Below are positions 53,773 to 62,140 of a stretch of DNA of 64,000 nucleotides, one piece after another; positions within the stretch are counted from its first letter, which is position 1, and every line of letters starts with the position of its first letter. Source of the DNA: Thalassospira sp. MCCC 1A01148 (lineage in GTDB: Bacteria; Pseudomonadota; Alphaproteobacteria; Rhodospirillales; Thalassospiraceae); the NCBI RefSeq assembly GCF_001613795.1, contig NZ_LPVZ01000020.1:62001-126000 (forward strand), written 5' to 3'. The position numbers and the translations under genes are program-made. Under the pieces are notes generated by a model. That model searched no databases, was not told where the DNA came from, and was given only the letters and a program-made list of their open reading frames with translations.

Positions 53773-54190
53773 CTGGTTCCCCTAAGCGAGTGATTATAAC
53801 AGCGCATCAGCACTGTTCCGCCATCAAGTAGTAACCAATTTTATGTTTCAGCGGGTTGAAACACGAAGCGAGACTGATGTTAGCGGAATGTAAGATTTTC
53901 GCAACAAAAGGGCAAAAAACACCCGCAAAATCAAGCCCTAAAAGGCCAATCAACACTTTGCTCAAGCACTTGTTTTCATACGAAAACGAATTGAATAAAT
54001 CAGGTTCACTTAACGCTTTTCTCCGACGGGATAACTCGAACGTATACCGGTCAAGACAGTTGCAAAGCCTTTGCCAGACAAACGATTCCGAGTGGCTGAG
54101 ATGGTGTACTTTGATATTTGAACCCTGTCGTTTGCGAACGGTCTGATGTCAGTTAAAGTCACTGCAAATTCAATTAGTCAGAGCGTGAAA
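53773..54190. other. 418-base AT-rich intergenic region before the lipoprotein cluster
   Basis: No gene is supported here. A 96-codon open frame (53856-54146, plus) lacks a ribosome site and family-like composition, so it is rejected. The region is less GC-rich than its surroundings and should hold promoters for the CYTH-CHAD gene and the first lipoprotein. Confidence 0.5.
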
Positions 54191-54631
54191 ATGCAAAGCC
54201 TTGCCCGGATCTTCAAGACTACTCTGATCATTGGGGTCGTAAGCCAGTTAATCGGGTGCAATGCCGGACCTGATGTTAACTTTGAGGCATGGCAGGAAAA
54301 GCAATCTTCATCGGCGGTGCAGTATACCGTCGATGAAGAAGTCAAAATCACCTTGAACTGGTCGCGGATTGGCCCATTCTCGCGCTATAACACGCGGCTT
54401 CGCGCGAACGCGTTTAGCGGCTTGATCGACATCTATGGCGCGCAGACCTGCCTTGGGAAATACGTCCGTGACGACCGCCTGTCCCCTGCGCATGGCTGGT
54501 GGGAAATCGTTTGCCCCGACGAAAGCTATGCCGCGGGGAATTTCCAGATCGATGTTCAGGGAAACATTCAAGGCGTCGGCACGGCAATCAATGGCGAAAA
54601 CGTCTCGTTCGCGCTTGCCATTCCAAATTGA
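54191..54631 (+). CDS. Lipoprotein of an uncharacterised paralogous family, copy A
   Basis: A 146-residue exported lipoprotein. Signal peptide KTTLIIGVVSQLIGC carries a lipobox (LIGC), so the mature N-terminus is a lipidated Cys at about residue 24. The family domain runs from about 45 to the end: VKITLNWSRIGPF, GLIDIYGAQTC, GWWEIVC and YAAGNFQIDVQGNI. Copy C at 57173 has the same blocks in the same order. Two conserved cysteines (QTC and IVC) could pair in a disulfide. ATG 54191 fits the signal peptide; earlier in-frame codons would delay it. Confidence 0.75.
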   Translation: MQSLARIFKTTLIIGVVSQLIGCNAGPDVNFEAWQEKQSSSAVQYTVDEEVKITLNWSRIGPFSRYNTRLRANAFSGLIDIYGAQTCLGKYVRDDRLSPAHGWWEIVCPDESYAAGNFQIDVQGNIQGVGTAINGENVSFALAIPN

Positions 54632-54763
54632 ACCTTCCGCATTCCGTTTTATGCGTAAAACCAGCTTTGATTCATCCTCAGGCCTTCCCCCACCTATGAA
54701 CAGGTTTCTTGTCCCTTACAAGTCGTTATCTTGGTTTTGGGACATAAAATACTGAGGGCAAAA

Positions 54764-55780
54764 ATGAATTCCAAACTGAAGATCAAATTTCTGGTCGTTG
54801 GCGCGATTGCAACCCTGCTGGCAGGTTGCCAGACAACGAAGAACAACAAGTTCTCGGAATGGGAGCAAAAACCGCTGGGGAAATCCAGGTTCAACGTTCC
54901 GACCATCTCAAACGTGCCAGTGACAAAACTGGAACAGAACGAACGCAACAATGGTCAGGTACAGAATGACAAATGGGAACTGGCCTGCGGTCAGGGCTTT
55001 GTGACGACGGCACATACATTCGATGGCTGGTTCGTCACACAAACCGAAGCAGAACTGGCAGACGAGGACGAGTTTCGCGCGACTTTCAAAAACACTGGTA
55101 TCGTCATCCAAAATGCCATTCCGATAACGTCAAACGCAAATGGCAAGGCCGTTGGCTATTACGGTGATGCAAAGCTCAATGATCTTCCAAACTGCACAGT
55201 CGCCAAGTTTGGCGTGCGCGCAGTTCGCGGCGTCAAGATCTACGACAGTGACCGTGGCACCATTGATACAATTGTCACGGCATTCTATTGCGGTCAGTCT
55301 GAATTCAACATGCCACGTTTCACACAACAGCTCTCTGTCATTGACGACCGCGAAGCTTATGCCGCGCAGGTAAACGGGCTGCCTTCGGCGCGTTGTGGGT
55401 CGGATGGCGGCCAAGCCGACGTATCACCGCAGACAGCAGGAACAGACTGGGTCTCGAACACCAAACTGGGGACATATGACGGAACTGTCGATATGTCTTG
55501 GGGAAACAACCTGCAGGATAGTGATCTTGCAGCCAATATTTCTGTGAGGGATTACGGCGGCGCATTGAAGTTCGCTGGCCCGAACAAGGATCAATGCAAC
55601 TTGCAATTCCGTGTCACGAAATATGACACCCCCGAAGCCGGGACATGGTTTGCCAATTGCAAAGCAGGAGATTTCGCATCCGGCGATTTCCGCGTCGACA
55701 AATCCCGACGCCTGATCGCGGAAGGTGAAAATGACGCGAAGGATGCGGTTGAGTTTTCACTGCTGCTTCCACAGCCATAA
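54764..55780 (+). CDS. Lipoprotein of the same family with an extra N-terminal domain, copy B
   Basis: A 338-residue lipoprotein. The signal peptide ends in LLAGCQTT, giving a lipobox Cys at about 22. Residues 60-210 form a domain absent from copies A and C (WELACGQGFVTTAHTFDGWF; TIVTAFYCGQSEF). Residues 235-338 resemble the family domain: YDGTVDMSWGNN, AGTWFANC, ASGDFRVDKSRRLIAEGEND. It follows copy A by 132 bases. A family-shared terminator at 55861 follows. Function unknown; perhaps an envelope-binding or host/surface-interaction component. Confidence 0.75.
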   Translation: MNSKLKIKFLVVGAIATLLAGCQTTKNNKFSEWEQKPLGKSRFNVPTISNVPVTKLEQNERNNGQVQNDKWELACGQGFVTTAHTFDGWFVTQTEAELADEDEFRATFKNTGIVIQNAIPITSNANGKAVGYYGDAKLNDLPNCTVAKFGVRAVRGVKIYDSDRGTIDTIVTAFYCGQSEFNMPRFTQQLSVIDDREAYAAQVNGLPSARCGSDGGQADVSPQTAGTDWVSNTKLGTYDGTVDMSWGNNLQDSDLAANISVRDYGGALKFAGPNKDQCNLQFRVTKYDTPEAGTWFANCKAGDFASGDFRVDKSRRLIAEGENDAKDAVEFSLLLPQP

Positions 55781-55860
55781 ACTGGCGCGCCAACGAAAGA
55801 CGGGTTCTGCGCTTCGTTCAATTTTGGTCGATGCCAATACAATTGCGAAGCTCAGACCGC

Positions 55861-55893
55861 AAAAACAAAAAACCCGGCCAGAAGGCCGGGTTT
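55861..55893. terminator. Bidirectional terminator, copy 1 of a repeated element
   Basis: AAACAAAAAACCCGGCC, AGAA, GGCCGGGTTTCC, followed by TATAAAC. The whole element recurs at 56820 and 57610. It separates copy B from the convergent barrel gene. Confidence 0.88.
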
Positions 55894-55917
55894 CCTATAA
55901 ACAGGCTATTGAAGTCC

Positions 55918-56634
55918 TTAAAACTCGTAACGCAAGCCAATAGAGATTGAGGCTGACGAGTAGTTTTCTTTATCGGTCGTTGTTTCCGCCAGATTAAATG
56001 AACCGGCTGTCGTGTAATACCGGGGCTCAAGATCAAGATCGCGGATCTGGAAGTAATTCGCCCTCGCAAAAAGATCGATATTCGATGTGACTTCCCAATC
56101 CGCACCAACAATCAACTGCCCGGCATAAGAATAGTCATCATCGTCTTTAGTACCTGACGTCTCGACAATTTCAATTTCAGCGTGACCAACCCCAAAGCCA
56201 AAACCCACAACCGGCTTTACCGGGAAATCTACATCGAAGGTGTAAATCCCGTTCACCATGAAGCTGTTAGACTTCATGTACCCATTCGATGAAAGTACGC
56301 TATTGTTGGTTTTGTTGTAGTAGCGATCAAGATCATTGGAGCGATGCGCATACTCGACTTCTACTGACCAAGTATCCGTCAAGTTATAGCCAAGCCCTGC
56401 AGACGCCATGTGGCCATGCTTGAAGTCTGCTTCAAAAGGCACGGTTGTTAACGTCGCACCTGCTGAGGTTGTGCGATCTGCTTCAACGTTTTCAAGTGTC
56501 GTTAAACCAGCACTACCCTGAATGTACCAGTTTCCCGCATCATTTGCGGAAACTGAAGTCGTCAAGGCCATCGACGCAGACAAGACCAAACCTGCAATCA
56601 ACTTCGACGGAAAGCACTTTACGAAATGTTTCAC
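55918..56634 (-). CDS. Outer membrane beta-barrel protein (OmpA/OmpW-like small barrel)
   Basis: A 238-residue porin-like barrel. A signal peptide (IAGLVLSASMALTTSVSA) is followed by alternating strands (GNWYIQGSAGLTTLENVE; AGLGYNLTDTWSVEVEYAHR; VVGFGFGVGHAEIEIVE) and a C-terminal LRYEF with terminal Phe. The start is GTG 56634, placed by GAGGGG ten bases upstream. The size and strands fit the small eight-stranded barrel group. A decayed copy of its 3' half lies at 56852-57040, so the cassette has been duplicated. It sits between two family lipoproteins. Confidence 0.85.
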   Translation of the reverse strand: MKHFVKCFPSKLIAGLVLSASMALTTSVSANDAGNWYIQGSAGLTTLENVEADRTTSAGATLTTVPFEADFKHGHMASAGLGYNLTDTWSVEVEYAHRSNDLDRYYNKTNNSVLSSNGYMKSNSFMVNGIYTFDVDFPVKPVVGFGFGVGHAEIEIVETSGTKDDDDYSYAGQLIVGADWEVTSNIDLFARANYFQIRDLDLEPRYYTTAGSFNLAETTTDKENYSSASISIGLRYEF

Positions 56635-56819
56635 TTTAGATCCCCTCAATCTAATCCATGCGTGGCTTAACAACTAAAACTATTCATACATAGCGTGAAT
56701 GACCACCTGTATAATACGTAGTATCATACTAAAATGGCTCACCTGTTAGGATCAAAAAATCGCACGATCGAAAGCACACATTTCAAATGTGGAAACATTT
56801 AACGGGAAAACAAAGCATA

Positions 56820-56852
56820 AAAACAAAAAACCGGTCACAAGGCCGGGTTTCC
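56820..56852. terminator. Terminator-like element, degraded copy 2
   Basis: AAAACAAAAAACCGGTCACAAGGCCGGGTTTCC, the same design as copy 1 but with two substitutions that weaken the stem (CCGGTC against GGCCGG). The following TATAAAC is also shared with copy 1. Confidence 0.65.
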
Positions 56853-57040
56853 TATAAACGGCCCGGCACGCCCACCAGGGCTCTTGGCCCAAACCAATAG
56901 AATTTCATTGCTGCCCGCGCACTCTCTGTATTGGTCGATGCTTCTACGAAGCCAGATGAACCTGTTGTTGCGTAATACTGCTGCTTAAGATCAAGACAAC
57001 AGGTCAAGAAGTACCGCGCGCGGTGATGTTTCATTCGACG
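56852..57040 (-). pseudogene. Decayed 3' fragment of a second barrel gene
   Basis: The stretch resembles the 3' part of the barrel gene at 55918: AAACCAATAGA and AAGCCAATAGA near the end, then CCAGATGAACCTGTTGTTGCGTAATAC against AACCGGCTGTCGTGTAATACC, and GCTTAAGATCAAGACA against GCTCAAGATCAAGATC. In the minus strand it still reads a scrambled version of YYTTAGSFNLAETT as YYATTGSSGFVEAST. It has no start, no signal peptide and several frame breaks. It marks a duplication of the terminator-plus-barrel segment followed by decay. Confidence 0.7.
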
Positions 57041-57172
57041 TACCGGTCCCAGATCGAGTTTGATCTTCACAATAACGTACGCACCGTAAATCAGATAAAA
57101 CGGATACGTTACTTGCGCATTGCTGCCGCAACCGTACAGTTACAAGGAAACTATCGAAAGATCGGAGAGCAG

Positions 57173-57601
57173 ATGCGTATTGGGCCTATGACTGCCATTA
57201 TGAGCTTGGGGGCGTCCCTGTTCTTGAGCAGTTGCGCAAGCACACCTCAACCAGCATCTTCAAGCATCCAAACGGATCTTGAAGAGCCTTATCCCCAAAA
57301 AGGTGTCGTAAAGATCAGTATTGGCTGGCCGCGCCTGGGCCCTTTGACAAGCTATGATGCCCTGGTTCAAGCCAACGAAGCTGAAGGCCTGATTGATGTA
57401 TATGGCGAACAAACCTGCCGGGGCCGGTTTGAGTACACCAGCGAAGTACCTGATTTCGATGGCTTGTGGGAATTGTTTTGCGCCGATGATGGTACCTATG
57501 CTGGCGGGTTCTTTCAGCTCAATGATCAGGGCACTATAATCGCGTCCGGCATTGATCTGCATGATACACAGATTTCGTTCACCCTGCCGGTTCCGGACTG
57601 A
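57173..57601 (+). CDS. Lipoprotein of the paralogous family, copy C
   Basis: A 142-residue lipoprotein. The lipobox is LSSC (mature Cys near residue 17). The domain repeats copy A: VKISIGWPRLGPLTSYD, GLIDVYGEQTC, GLWELFC, YAGGFFQLNDQGTII and the terminal SFTLPVP. GGAG six bases upstream supports ATG 57173. It follows the decayed barrel copy, exactly as copy A and B flank the intact one. Shared cysteines (QTC and LFC) are conserved. Function unknown; related copies nearby suggest a variable surface component. Confidence 0.75.
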   Translation: MRIGPMTAIMSLGASLFLSSCASTPQPASSSIQTDLEEPYPQKGVVKISIGWPRLGPLTSYDALVQANEAEGLIDVYGEQTCRGRFEYTSEVPDFDGLWELFCADDGTYAGGFFQLNDQGTIIASGIDLHDTQISFTLPVPD

Positions 57602-57609
57602 CCGGGCGC

Positions 57610-57644
57610 AAAAACAAAAAACCCGGCCAGAAGGCCGGGTTTTT
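57610..57644 (+). terminator. Rho-independent terminator after copy C, copy 3 of the repeated element
   Basis: Same AAAACAAAAAACCCGGCCAG / AAGGCCGGGTTTTTTT design as at 55861, here with the full T-run. It lies just before tRNA-Phe. Confidence 0.88.
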
Positions 57645-57659
57645 TTGGCTACCGAAAGA

Positions 57660-57735
57660 TGGTGCCCAGGGGCGGACTCGAACCACCGACACGCGGATTT
57701 TCAGTCCACTGCTCTACCAACTGAGCTACCTGGGC
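57660..57735 (-). tRNA. tRNA-Phe (GAA)
   Basis: A complete 76-base tRNA read from the minus strand: 7-base acceptor GCCCAGG/CCTGGGC, D arm GCTCAGTTGGTAGAGC, anticodon loop CTGAAAA with GAA, T arm GGTGGTTCGAGTCCGCC, and encoded CCA at 57660-57662. It follows yacG in the conserved infA-maf-rng-yacG order, where tRNA-Phe is usual. Confidence 0.98.
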
Positions 57736-57852
57736 AAATCCGACTTTCGCCTCCGTTTCCGGAGTGTTCCCTGCGGAACGAGCGGGGTTATACAAACTCC
57801 TTTGGGGCTTGTCCAGCCTCAAATCGCATTTTTTTTACGATCACGCGTCGGA

Positions 57853-58053
57853 TTAAAATTCTTCTTCATCTTCAAGGTCTTCGAGATACTCTGGTGGCTC
57901 GCTGGCGGGAATGGCGTAGCTTTCATTCATCCATTTGCCAAGGTCGAGGTCCGCACAGCGTTTGGAGCAGAACGGCTTGTATTTTTCATCGGCCGGCTTG
58001 CCACAAACCACGCAGTCCGAGCTGGCTGTTTTCGTTGTCTTTTTTTCATTCAT
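57853..58053 (-). CDS. yacG: DNA gyrase inhibitor YacG-type zinc protein
   Basis: A 66-residue zinc ribbon with the C-x2-C-x15-C-x3-C motif (CVVCGK and FCSKRC) and the conserved ADLDLGKWMNESYAIP segment. E. coli YacG binds gyrase and inhibits it. ATG 58053 was chosen because the zinc motif should start near residue 14; the longer frame reads into rng. It begins one base after the rng stop, so the two are translationally linked. Confidence 0.95.
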   Translation of the reverse strand: MNEKKTTKTASSDCVVCGKPADEKYKPFCSKRCADLDLGKWMNESYAIPASEPPEYLEDLEDEEEF

Positions 58054-58054
58054 G

Positions 58055-59455
58055 CTAGTTCTTCTCCAACCGATAGGCATCGTCTTCGAGGGTCGGGTCC
58101 GCGACAATTTTCGGCGCAACCCCAAAGGCATTTGTCAGGATCTGGATCGCATCGTCCCTGTCCGCAAGTGTCTTTGCCACACCGGGGCTTACGGACAGAT
58201 CAACCATCCCGCTCACCCCATTTCGGGTTTCCGCAACAACAGCGCGCACAACGGAATTCAGTGCTGCATCAGGCAAAAGACGGGCGCGTCCCCGTGGTGC
58301 AAACAAGGTGGCACGAAGCGATTCGCCAGCACGTTGTCGGCTGAATTCATACAGCCCCAGTCGGGTAAAGCCGCCAATCTGAACCGCACCATCAAGTTCG
58401 TCGCCAAAGGCGTCACGGATTGCGGCCTCAAACTTGTCGCGCCCTGCCCGTGATTTCATGCGAAGCGGATCAATCACCACAAGGCCACCGATGTTGCGCA
58501 GGCGGATTTGATGCACGATTTCGGTTGCCGCCCGAAGATTGATGTCGACCGCACGGGTTTCGCTGTCGCGCCCGGCGTCTGCCCCGGCGGCATTTACATC
58601 AATGGCACAAAGTGCGGTCGCCGGATCAATCGCGATCCAGCCTCCACCGTCCAGTTCAACGCGCGGTGCCAAAGCAGCGGCAATTTCTTCTTCGATATCC
58701 TGATCATCGAATAACAGTCGACTACCGACATGACGCACAAGATTGTCATCGGACTTGCCAAGCATGGTGAGCAATCCACGCAGGCGTACGAATTCGTCTG
58801 TGCCATCAACAACACATGCGCCGCCCGCCATCAGATGCCGCTCGATCACCTGATCGGTTTCTGATTGCGCCTTGCTGACCATTTGCGGCCTGGATGCCTC
58901 AGACAGGGCCTTTTGGGCCTTTTTCAATTGTGATTTCAGAAGCTTGTATTCAGCCGTGATCGTATCAGGCGTCCAATCCAGCGCAACCGAACGAAGCATG
59001 ATGCCGTCCTGACCGGCCTCAAGAGAGCTCAGCAAGTCATGCAGTTCAGTGCGCCGATCGCCATCTTTAAGCTTGCGCGGCAACTCGATATGGTTGGCCC
59101 CCGGTCGCAGGATCATGCCCACACCTTCGATTGCAATCCGCCCGGTAAGCTTTACACCCTTGTCTTCAAAACCAAGACGGGAAATCTGGACGAGAACCCA
59201 CTGCCCTTCATGCAGCGGGCCGTGATAGCGATCAAACGGAAGAAGCCCGTCAGCCATACCGTCCAGAGCAACCATGGCGGCGGCCATTTCCGGCATCAGT
59301 TTTGAAACACGGCCAAGATGGATATCAAAGCGTGCGGGACCACCGCGATCAATCCACAATCGCGTCAGGCGGTCATTTTCGATCAGGGCAACCCTGCGCT
59401 CAAGCGCGACGGCGTCAATCAGCAGGCGGGTATGATGGGTGCCGCCAACTGCCAT
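58055..59455 (-). CDS. Ribonuclease E/G family protein (short form)
   Basis: A 466-residue endoribonuclease. It has an S1-like RNA-binding segment near the N-terminus (GQWVLVQISRLGF), and the catalytic region with ALCAIDVNAAG and GGLVVIDPLRMKSRAGRDKF, which correspond to the aspartates that bind magnesium in RNase E/G. No Cys-x2-Cys zinc link is visible, so it is shorter than E. coli RNase G. ATG 59455 starts two bases after the maf stop. Neighbours infA, maf, yacG and tRNA-Phe are standard in this class. Confidence 0.92.
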   Translation of the reverse strand: MAVGGTHHTRLLIDAVALERRVALIENDRLTRLWIDRGGPARFDIHLGRVSKLMPEMAAAMVALDGMADGLLPFDRYHGPLHEGQWVLVQISRLGFEDKGVKLTGRIAIEGVGMILRPGANHIELPRKLKDGDRRTELHDLLSSLEAGQDGIMLRSVALDWTPDTITAEYKLLKSQLKKAQKALSEASRPQMVSKAQSETDQVIERHLMAGGACVVDGTDEFVRLRGLLTMLGKSDDNLVRHVGSRLLFDDQDIEEEIAAALAPRVELDGGGWIAIDPATALCAIDVNAAGADAGRDSETRAVDINLRAATEIVHQIRLRNIGGLVVIDPLRMKSRAGRDKFEAAIRDAFGDELDGAVQIGGFTRLGLYEFSRQRAGESLRATLFAPRGRARLLPDAALNSVVRAVVAETRNGVSGMVDLSVSPGVAKTLADRDDAIQILTNAFGVAPKIVADPTLEDDAYRLEKN

Positions 59456-59457
59456 GA

Positions 59458-60039
59458 TCAAACCTCTTTGGGGGTATAGCCAAGGCCGCGCAGAAGACCG
59501 TCCACCTCGCACAGCGACAGTCCGACGACATTGGAATATGATCCCGAGATCGCCTTTACAAAGGTCGCTCCGTAGCCCTGAATGGCGTAGGCGCCTGCCT
59601 TGCCCTGCCATTCATCATGGGACAGGTAACGGTTCAGGTCATCCTCGCCCAGTGTCCGGAACTTTACCTGTGTCTCGATCACACGTGAACGCGTGGTGCC
59701 GTCGGGCGCAATCAGGCACATGCCACCATAGACCCGATGCCTGCGCCCTGAAAGAAGGGTCAGGAACTTTCGCGCCTCGGCCACGTCTTCTGCCTTGCCC
59801 AGCGCACGTCGGCCGCAGGCGACAACCGTATCGGCGGCAAGCACAAAGGCCCCGCCATTGGTCTTGGCAACAAAACGTGCCTTTTCCTCGGCAAGGCGAA
59901 GGGCCAGCCGACGCGGGCTTTCATCGCGCTCGGGTGTTTCATCGATATCTGCGGGAACAACCTGATCTGGCACAATTCCGATCTGCGCAAGCAGCTCAAG
60001 ACGGCGCGGCGATGCAGATGCCAATATCAGTTTCGACAA
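59458..60039 (-). CDS. maf: Maf-like nucleotide pyrophosphatase
   Basis: A 193-residue protein with the Maf signature SKLILASASPRRLELL and later SxSPRR-like, AADTVV and VYGGMCL segments. Maf proteins hydrolyse non-canonical or standard nucleoside triphosphates (dTTP, UTP and modified forms). The start is TTG at 60039 with GGGAG seven bases upstream, which gives the typical N-terminus; an ATG 60 bases upstream would add an unrelated tail. It lies between infA and rng, the conserved order. Confidence 0.93.
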   Translation of the reverse strand: MSKLILASASPRRLELLAQIGIVPDQVVPADIDETPERDESPRRLALRLAEEKARFVAKTNGGAFVLAADTVVACGRRALGKAEDVAEARKFLTLLSGRRHRVYGGMCLIAPDGTTRSRVIETQVKFRTLGEDDLNRYLSHDEWQGKAGAYAIQGYGATFVKAISGSYSNVVGLSLCEVDGLLRGLGYTPKEV

Positions 60040-60188
60040 GATGTGGCTCCCGGATATCCGTCCCAGACCATTCCGACCAGAAATGTGATGAGTACTCACA
60101 TTTCGATGCAGGCAGCAAAATGCACCCTGACGGCAAGGGTAAACGCCCCGCCAGACAAGGTCAATTTGCGCTTGGTCGTGGTTTCAGA

Positions 60189-60407
60189 TTACTTGAAACG
60201 GAAGGTAATACGACCTTTGGTCAGGTCATAAGGGGTCATTTCGACGCTGACACGGTCACCTGCGAGAACACGGATACGGTTCTTGCGCATTTTGCCCGAG
60301 GTGTGGGCAAGGATTTCGTGGTCATTGTCCAGCTTCACGCGAAACATCGCATTGGGCAGAAGTTCAACGACAGTGCCCTGAAACTCGATAACGTCTTCTT
60401 TAGCCAT
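60189..60407 (-). CDS. infA: Translation initiation factor IF-1
   Basis: A 72-residue OB-fold protein that binds the ribosomal A site in initiation. The sequence [39 protein letters not shown] and [21 protein letters not shown] is near-universal for IF-1. TAGGAG precedes the ATG. It heads the infA-maf-rng-yacG group. A divergent GNAT gene lies upstream. Confidence 0.98.
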   Translation of the reverse strand: MAKEDVIEFQGTVVELLPNAMFRVKLDNDHEILAHTSGKMRKNRIRVLAGDRVSVEMTPYDLTKGRITFRFK

Positions 60408-60663
60408 GTGACTCCTAGCTTTCGTATTGCAATATCAAAATACCGGTGGGCCGCAAACTGCTCTGAACCGGGCAAAAGGTCAAGTCCTTTCACGCCCAAA
60501 GCAGGGCGTTACAGCACTGCGTTAAACGAATGGCGTAGTCTTGGTCTTGTCAAACCGCCCCAAACCGACCGCGACCAAAAGAACGTCGGTTGCCCCCTTT
60601 CCGAATGTCTCCTTGCATCCTAGGATACCTCCTTGTCTTTGACACTATGCAGAAAGCCACCTG

Positions 60664-61158
60664 ATGACCAATCCTCACACCATTGAAATACGTCTTGCGC
60701 AACGTCATGACGCACCGGCACTTCACGCCATGATTTGCGAGATCGGCAAGGCAACAGGATGCGCGGACAAGATTGCGAGTACCCCCGAAGATCTGTCGCG
60801 CGATGGATTTGGCGAGCACCGTGCGTTTGAAGCATTGATCGCCATTGACGATGACACGCCGGTCGCCATGTGCCTGTTCTTTCCAAGCTATTCGACATTC
60901 CGCGGACGGGCCGGGCTTTATATTCAGGACCTTTATGTCGCGCCAAGCCATCGCGGTGGCGGTTTTGCCAAACGTCTGGTCAGCGCGGTTGCCAAACACG
61001 CCCATGCCAGCGGCAAATCCTATATCCGGCTATCGGTTGATGCCGAAAATGCAGTGGGCCAACGGTTTTATGAGAAGCTTGGCATGCGTCACGCCGATGA
61101 TGAGAAGATCTATGTGCTGGACGGGGGTGCGTTCGACGCCCTGGCGAGATCGAATTGA
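60664..61158 (+). CDS. GNAT family N-acetyltransferase inserted at the infA locus
   Basis: A 164-residue acetyltransferase. The acetyl-CoA motif appears as LYVAPSHRGGGFAKRLVSAV (R-x-x-G-x-G/A), and motif B as VDAENAVGQRFYEKLGMRH. It begins MTNPHTIEIRLAQRHDAPALH, a typical first strand. It is on the opposite strand to infA and the phosphatase gene, which are neighbours in most alphaproteobacteria. Substrate unknown; probably a small-molecule or protein amino-group acetyltransferase. Confidence 0.9.
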   Translation: MTNPHTIEIRLAQRHDAPALHAMICEIGKATGCADKIASTPEDLSRDGFGEHRAFEALIAIDDDTPVAMCLFFPSYSTFRGRAGLYIQDLYVAPSHRGGGFAKRLVSAVAKHAHASGKSYIRLSVDAENAVGQRFYEKLGMRHADDEKIYVLDGGAFDALARSN

Positions 61159-61167
61159 CCCACCCGG

Positions 61168-61614
61168 TCAGACTTTTGGCGCAGGCCCGATTGGAAAACG
61201 ATCAAGAATGCGCTTTTTAATCTGATCACGTACCTGGCGATAGGCTTCCAGACGGATTTCACGTGAACCTTCGACAATCGTGGCATCAAATGTATTCCAG
61301 AATTCCACGTCGCACGCCATCGTGCGGGTCATTTCGACCGCACGGTGCTGGGCCTCAGGGGACATGGTGATGATCAGATCAAAGAAGCCGTCTTCAAGCT
61401 GATCAAAGGTTTTGGAATTGTATGAGGAAATATCAAGACCGATTTCCTCCATTACCGCGACGGCAAAGCCATCAAGGTCACCGGCACGCACCCCGCAACT
61501 TTCAACATAAATGCGGGTCCCGTGATAGTGACGCATCAGGGCAGCAGCCATCACCGAACGCACGGCATTGTAGCTGCAGGCAAAAAGAACCGAGCCGGGA
61601 AGTTCTTCTGCCAC
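61168..61614 (-). CDS. Low molecular weight protein tyrosine phosphatase-like protein
   Basis: A 148-residue phosphatase. The P-loop is CSYNAVRS (Cys13, Arg19; C-x5-R-S), followed by a helical fold and the late FWNTFDATIVEGSREIRLEAYRQVRDQI (landmark DATIVEGS). Arsenate reductases share this fold; the loop and context (UPF0262 6 bases upstream, hisD beyond) fit the alphaproteobacterial phosphatase of the his/infA block rather than arsenate detoxification. It likely targets a phosphotyrosine or aspartyl phosphate; the substrate is unknown. Confidence 0.9.
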   Translation of the reverse strand: MAEELPGSVLFACSYNAVRSVMAAALMRHYHGTRIYVESCGVRAGDLDGFAVAVMEEIGLDISSYNSKTFDQLEDGFFDLIITMSPEAQHRAVEMTRTMACDVEFWNTFDATIVEGSREIRLEAYRQVRDQIKKRILDRFPIGPAPKV

Positions 61615-61620
61615 CGTGCC

Positions 61621-62097
61621 TTAACCCCGGATGTGAAGGACACAAATCAGCGTAAACAGGCGACGGGCGGTATTTTCATCAATCGTCACCTTGTCGGCAA
61701 GCAGTTCGCGCAGCTGTTCGGACCCTTCATTGTGAAGACCGCGACGCGCCATATCGATGGTTTCGATCTGGGCAGCGCTGGCCTTTTTGATGGCGTCATA
61801 ATAGCTTTCGCAGATCATGAAATAGTCTTTGACGATCCGGCGAAATGGCGAAAGCGGCACGGGAATGGTGGTGAGGTTTTCGGTATCATCATCGCCGCGC
61901 ACATCCATATAGATGCGATTGTCTTCGATGCGCATATGCACCGAATACGGCCCTTCAAACCCGCCTGCGGGTTCGAAATGGTTTTCTTCCAGAAGGTCAT
62001 AGATCGCTACCGCCTGCTCGTGCTCGACCTCAGGACGGCGCCTTACCTTGTATTTCTCGTCAAGATAGATACCGGCAATACACTGGTTTTCTGCCAT
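61621..62097 (-). CDS. UPF0262 family protein
   Basis: A 158-residue protein that matches UPF0262, an alphaproteobacterial family of unknown function usually located beside hisD. Segments such as AIYDLLEENHFEP, GPYSVHMRIEDNRIYMDV, and SPFRRIVKDYFMICESYY are conserved. GGGAGAG precedes the ATG. The phosphatase gene starts six bases after its stop, so they form one operon with hisD and hisG. No catalytic motif is evident. Confidence 0.92.
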   Translation of the reverse strand: MAENQCIAGIYLDEKYKVRRRPEVEHEQAVAIYDLLEENHFEPAGGFEGPYSVHMRIEDNRIYMDVRGDDDTENLTTIPVPLSPFRRIVKDYFMICESYYDAIKKASAAQIETIDMARRGLHNEGSEQLRELLADKVTIDENTARRLFTLICVLHIRG

Positions 62098-62140
62098 GGC
62101 TCTCTCCCTGCGGTCCCCTCACACGCTGCATTGCAACAGC

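Larger units (their letters stand above)
56635..57172. other. Intergenic region with terminator copy and decayed barrel gene
   Basis: Besides the terminator copy at 56820 and the decayed barrel remnant, it is AT-rich before 56820 and should hold the barrel gene promoter. A longer in-frame reading of the copy C lipoprotein through 57023-57172 is rejected because it crosses the remnant. Confidence 0.5.

Noticed and set aside
53856..54146. 96-codon open frame in the gap before the lipoprotein cluster
   Set aside because: No ribosome site, no recognisable composition, and AT-rich non-coding character.
59439..60623. 394-codon open frame antisense to maf and infA
   Set aside because: Spans three real genes in opposite direction; low-complexity basic sequence.
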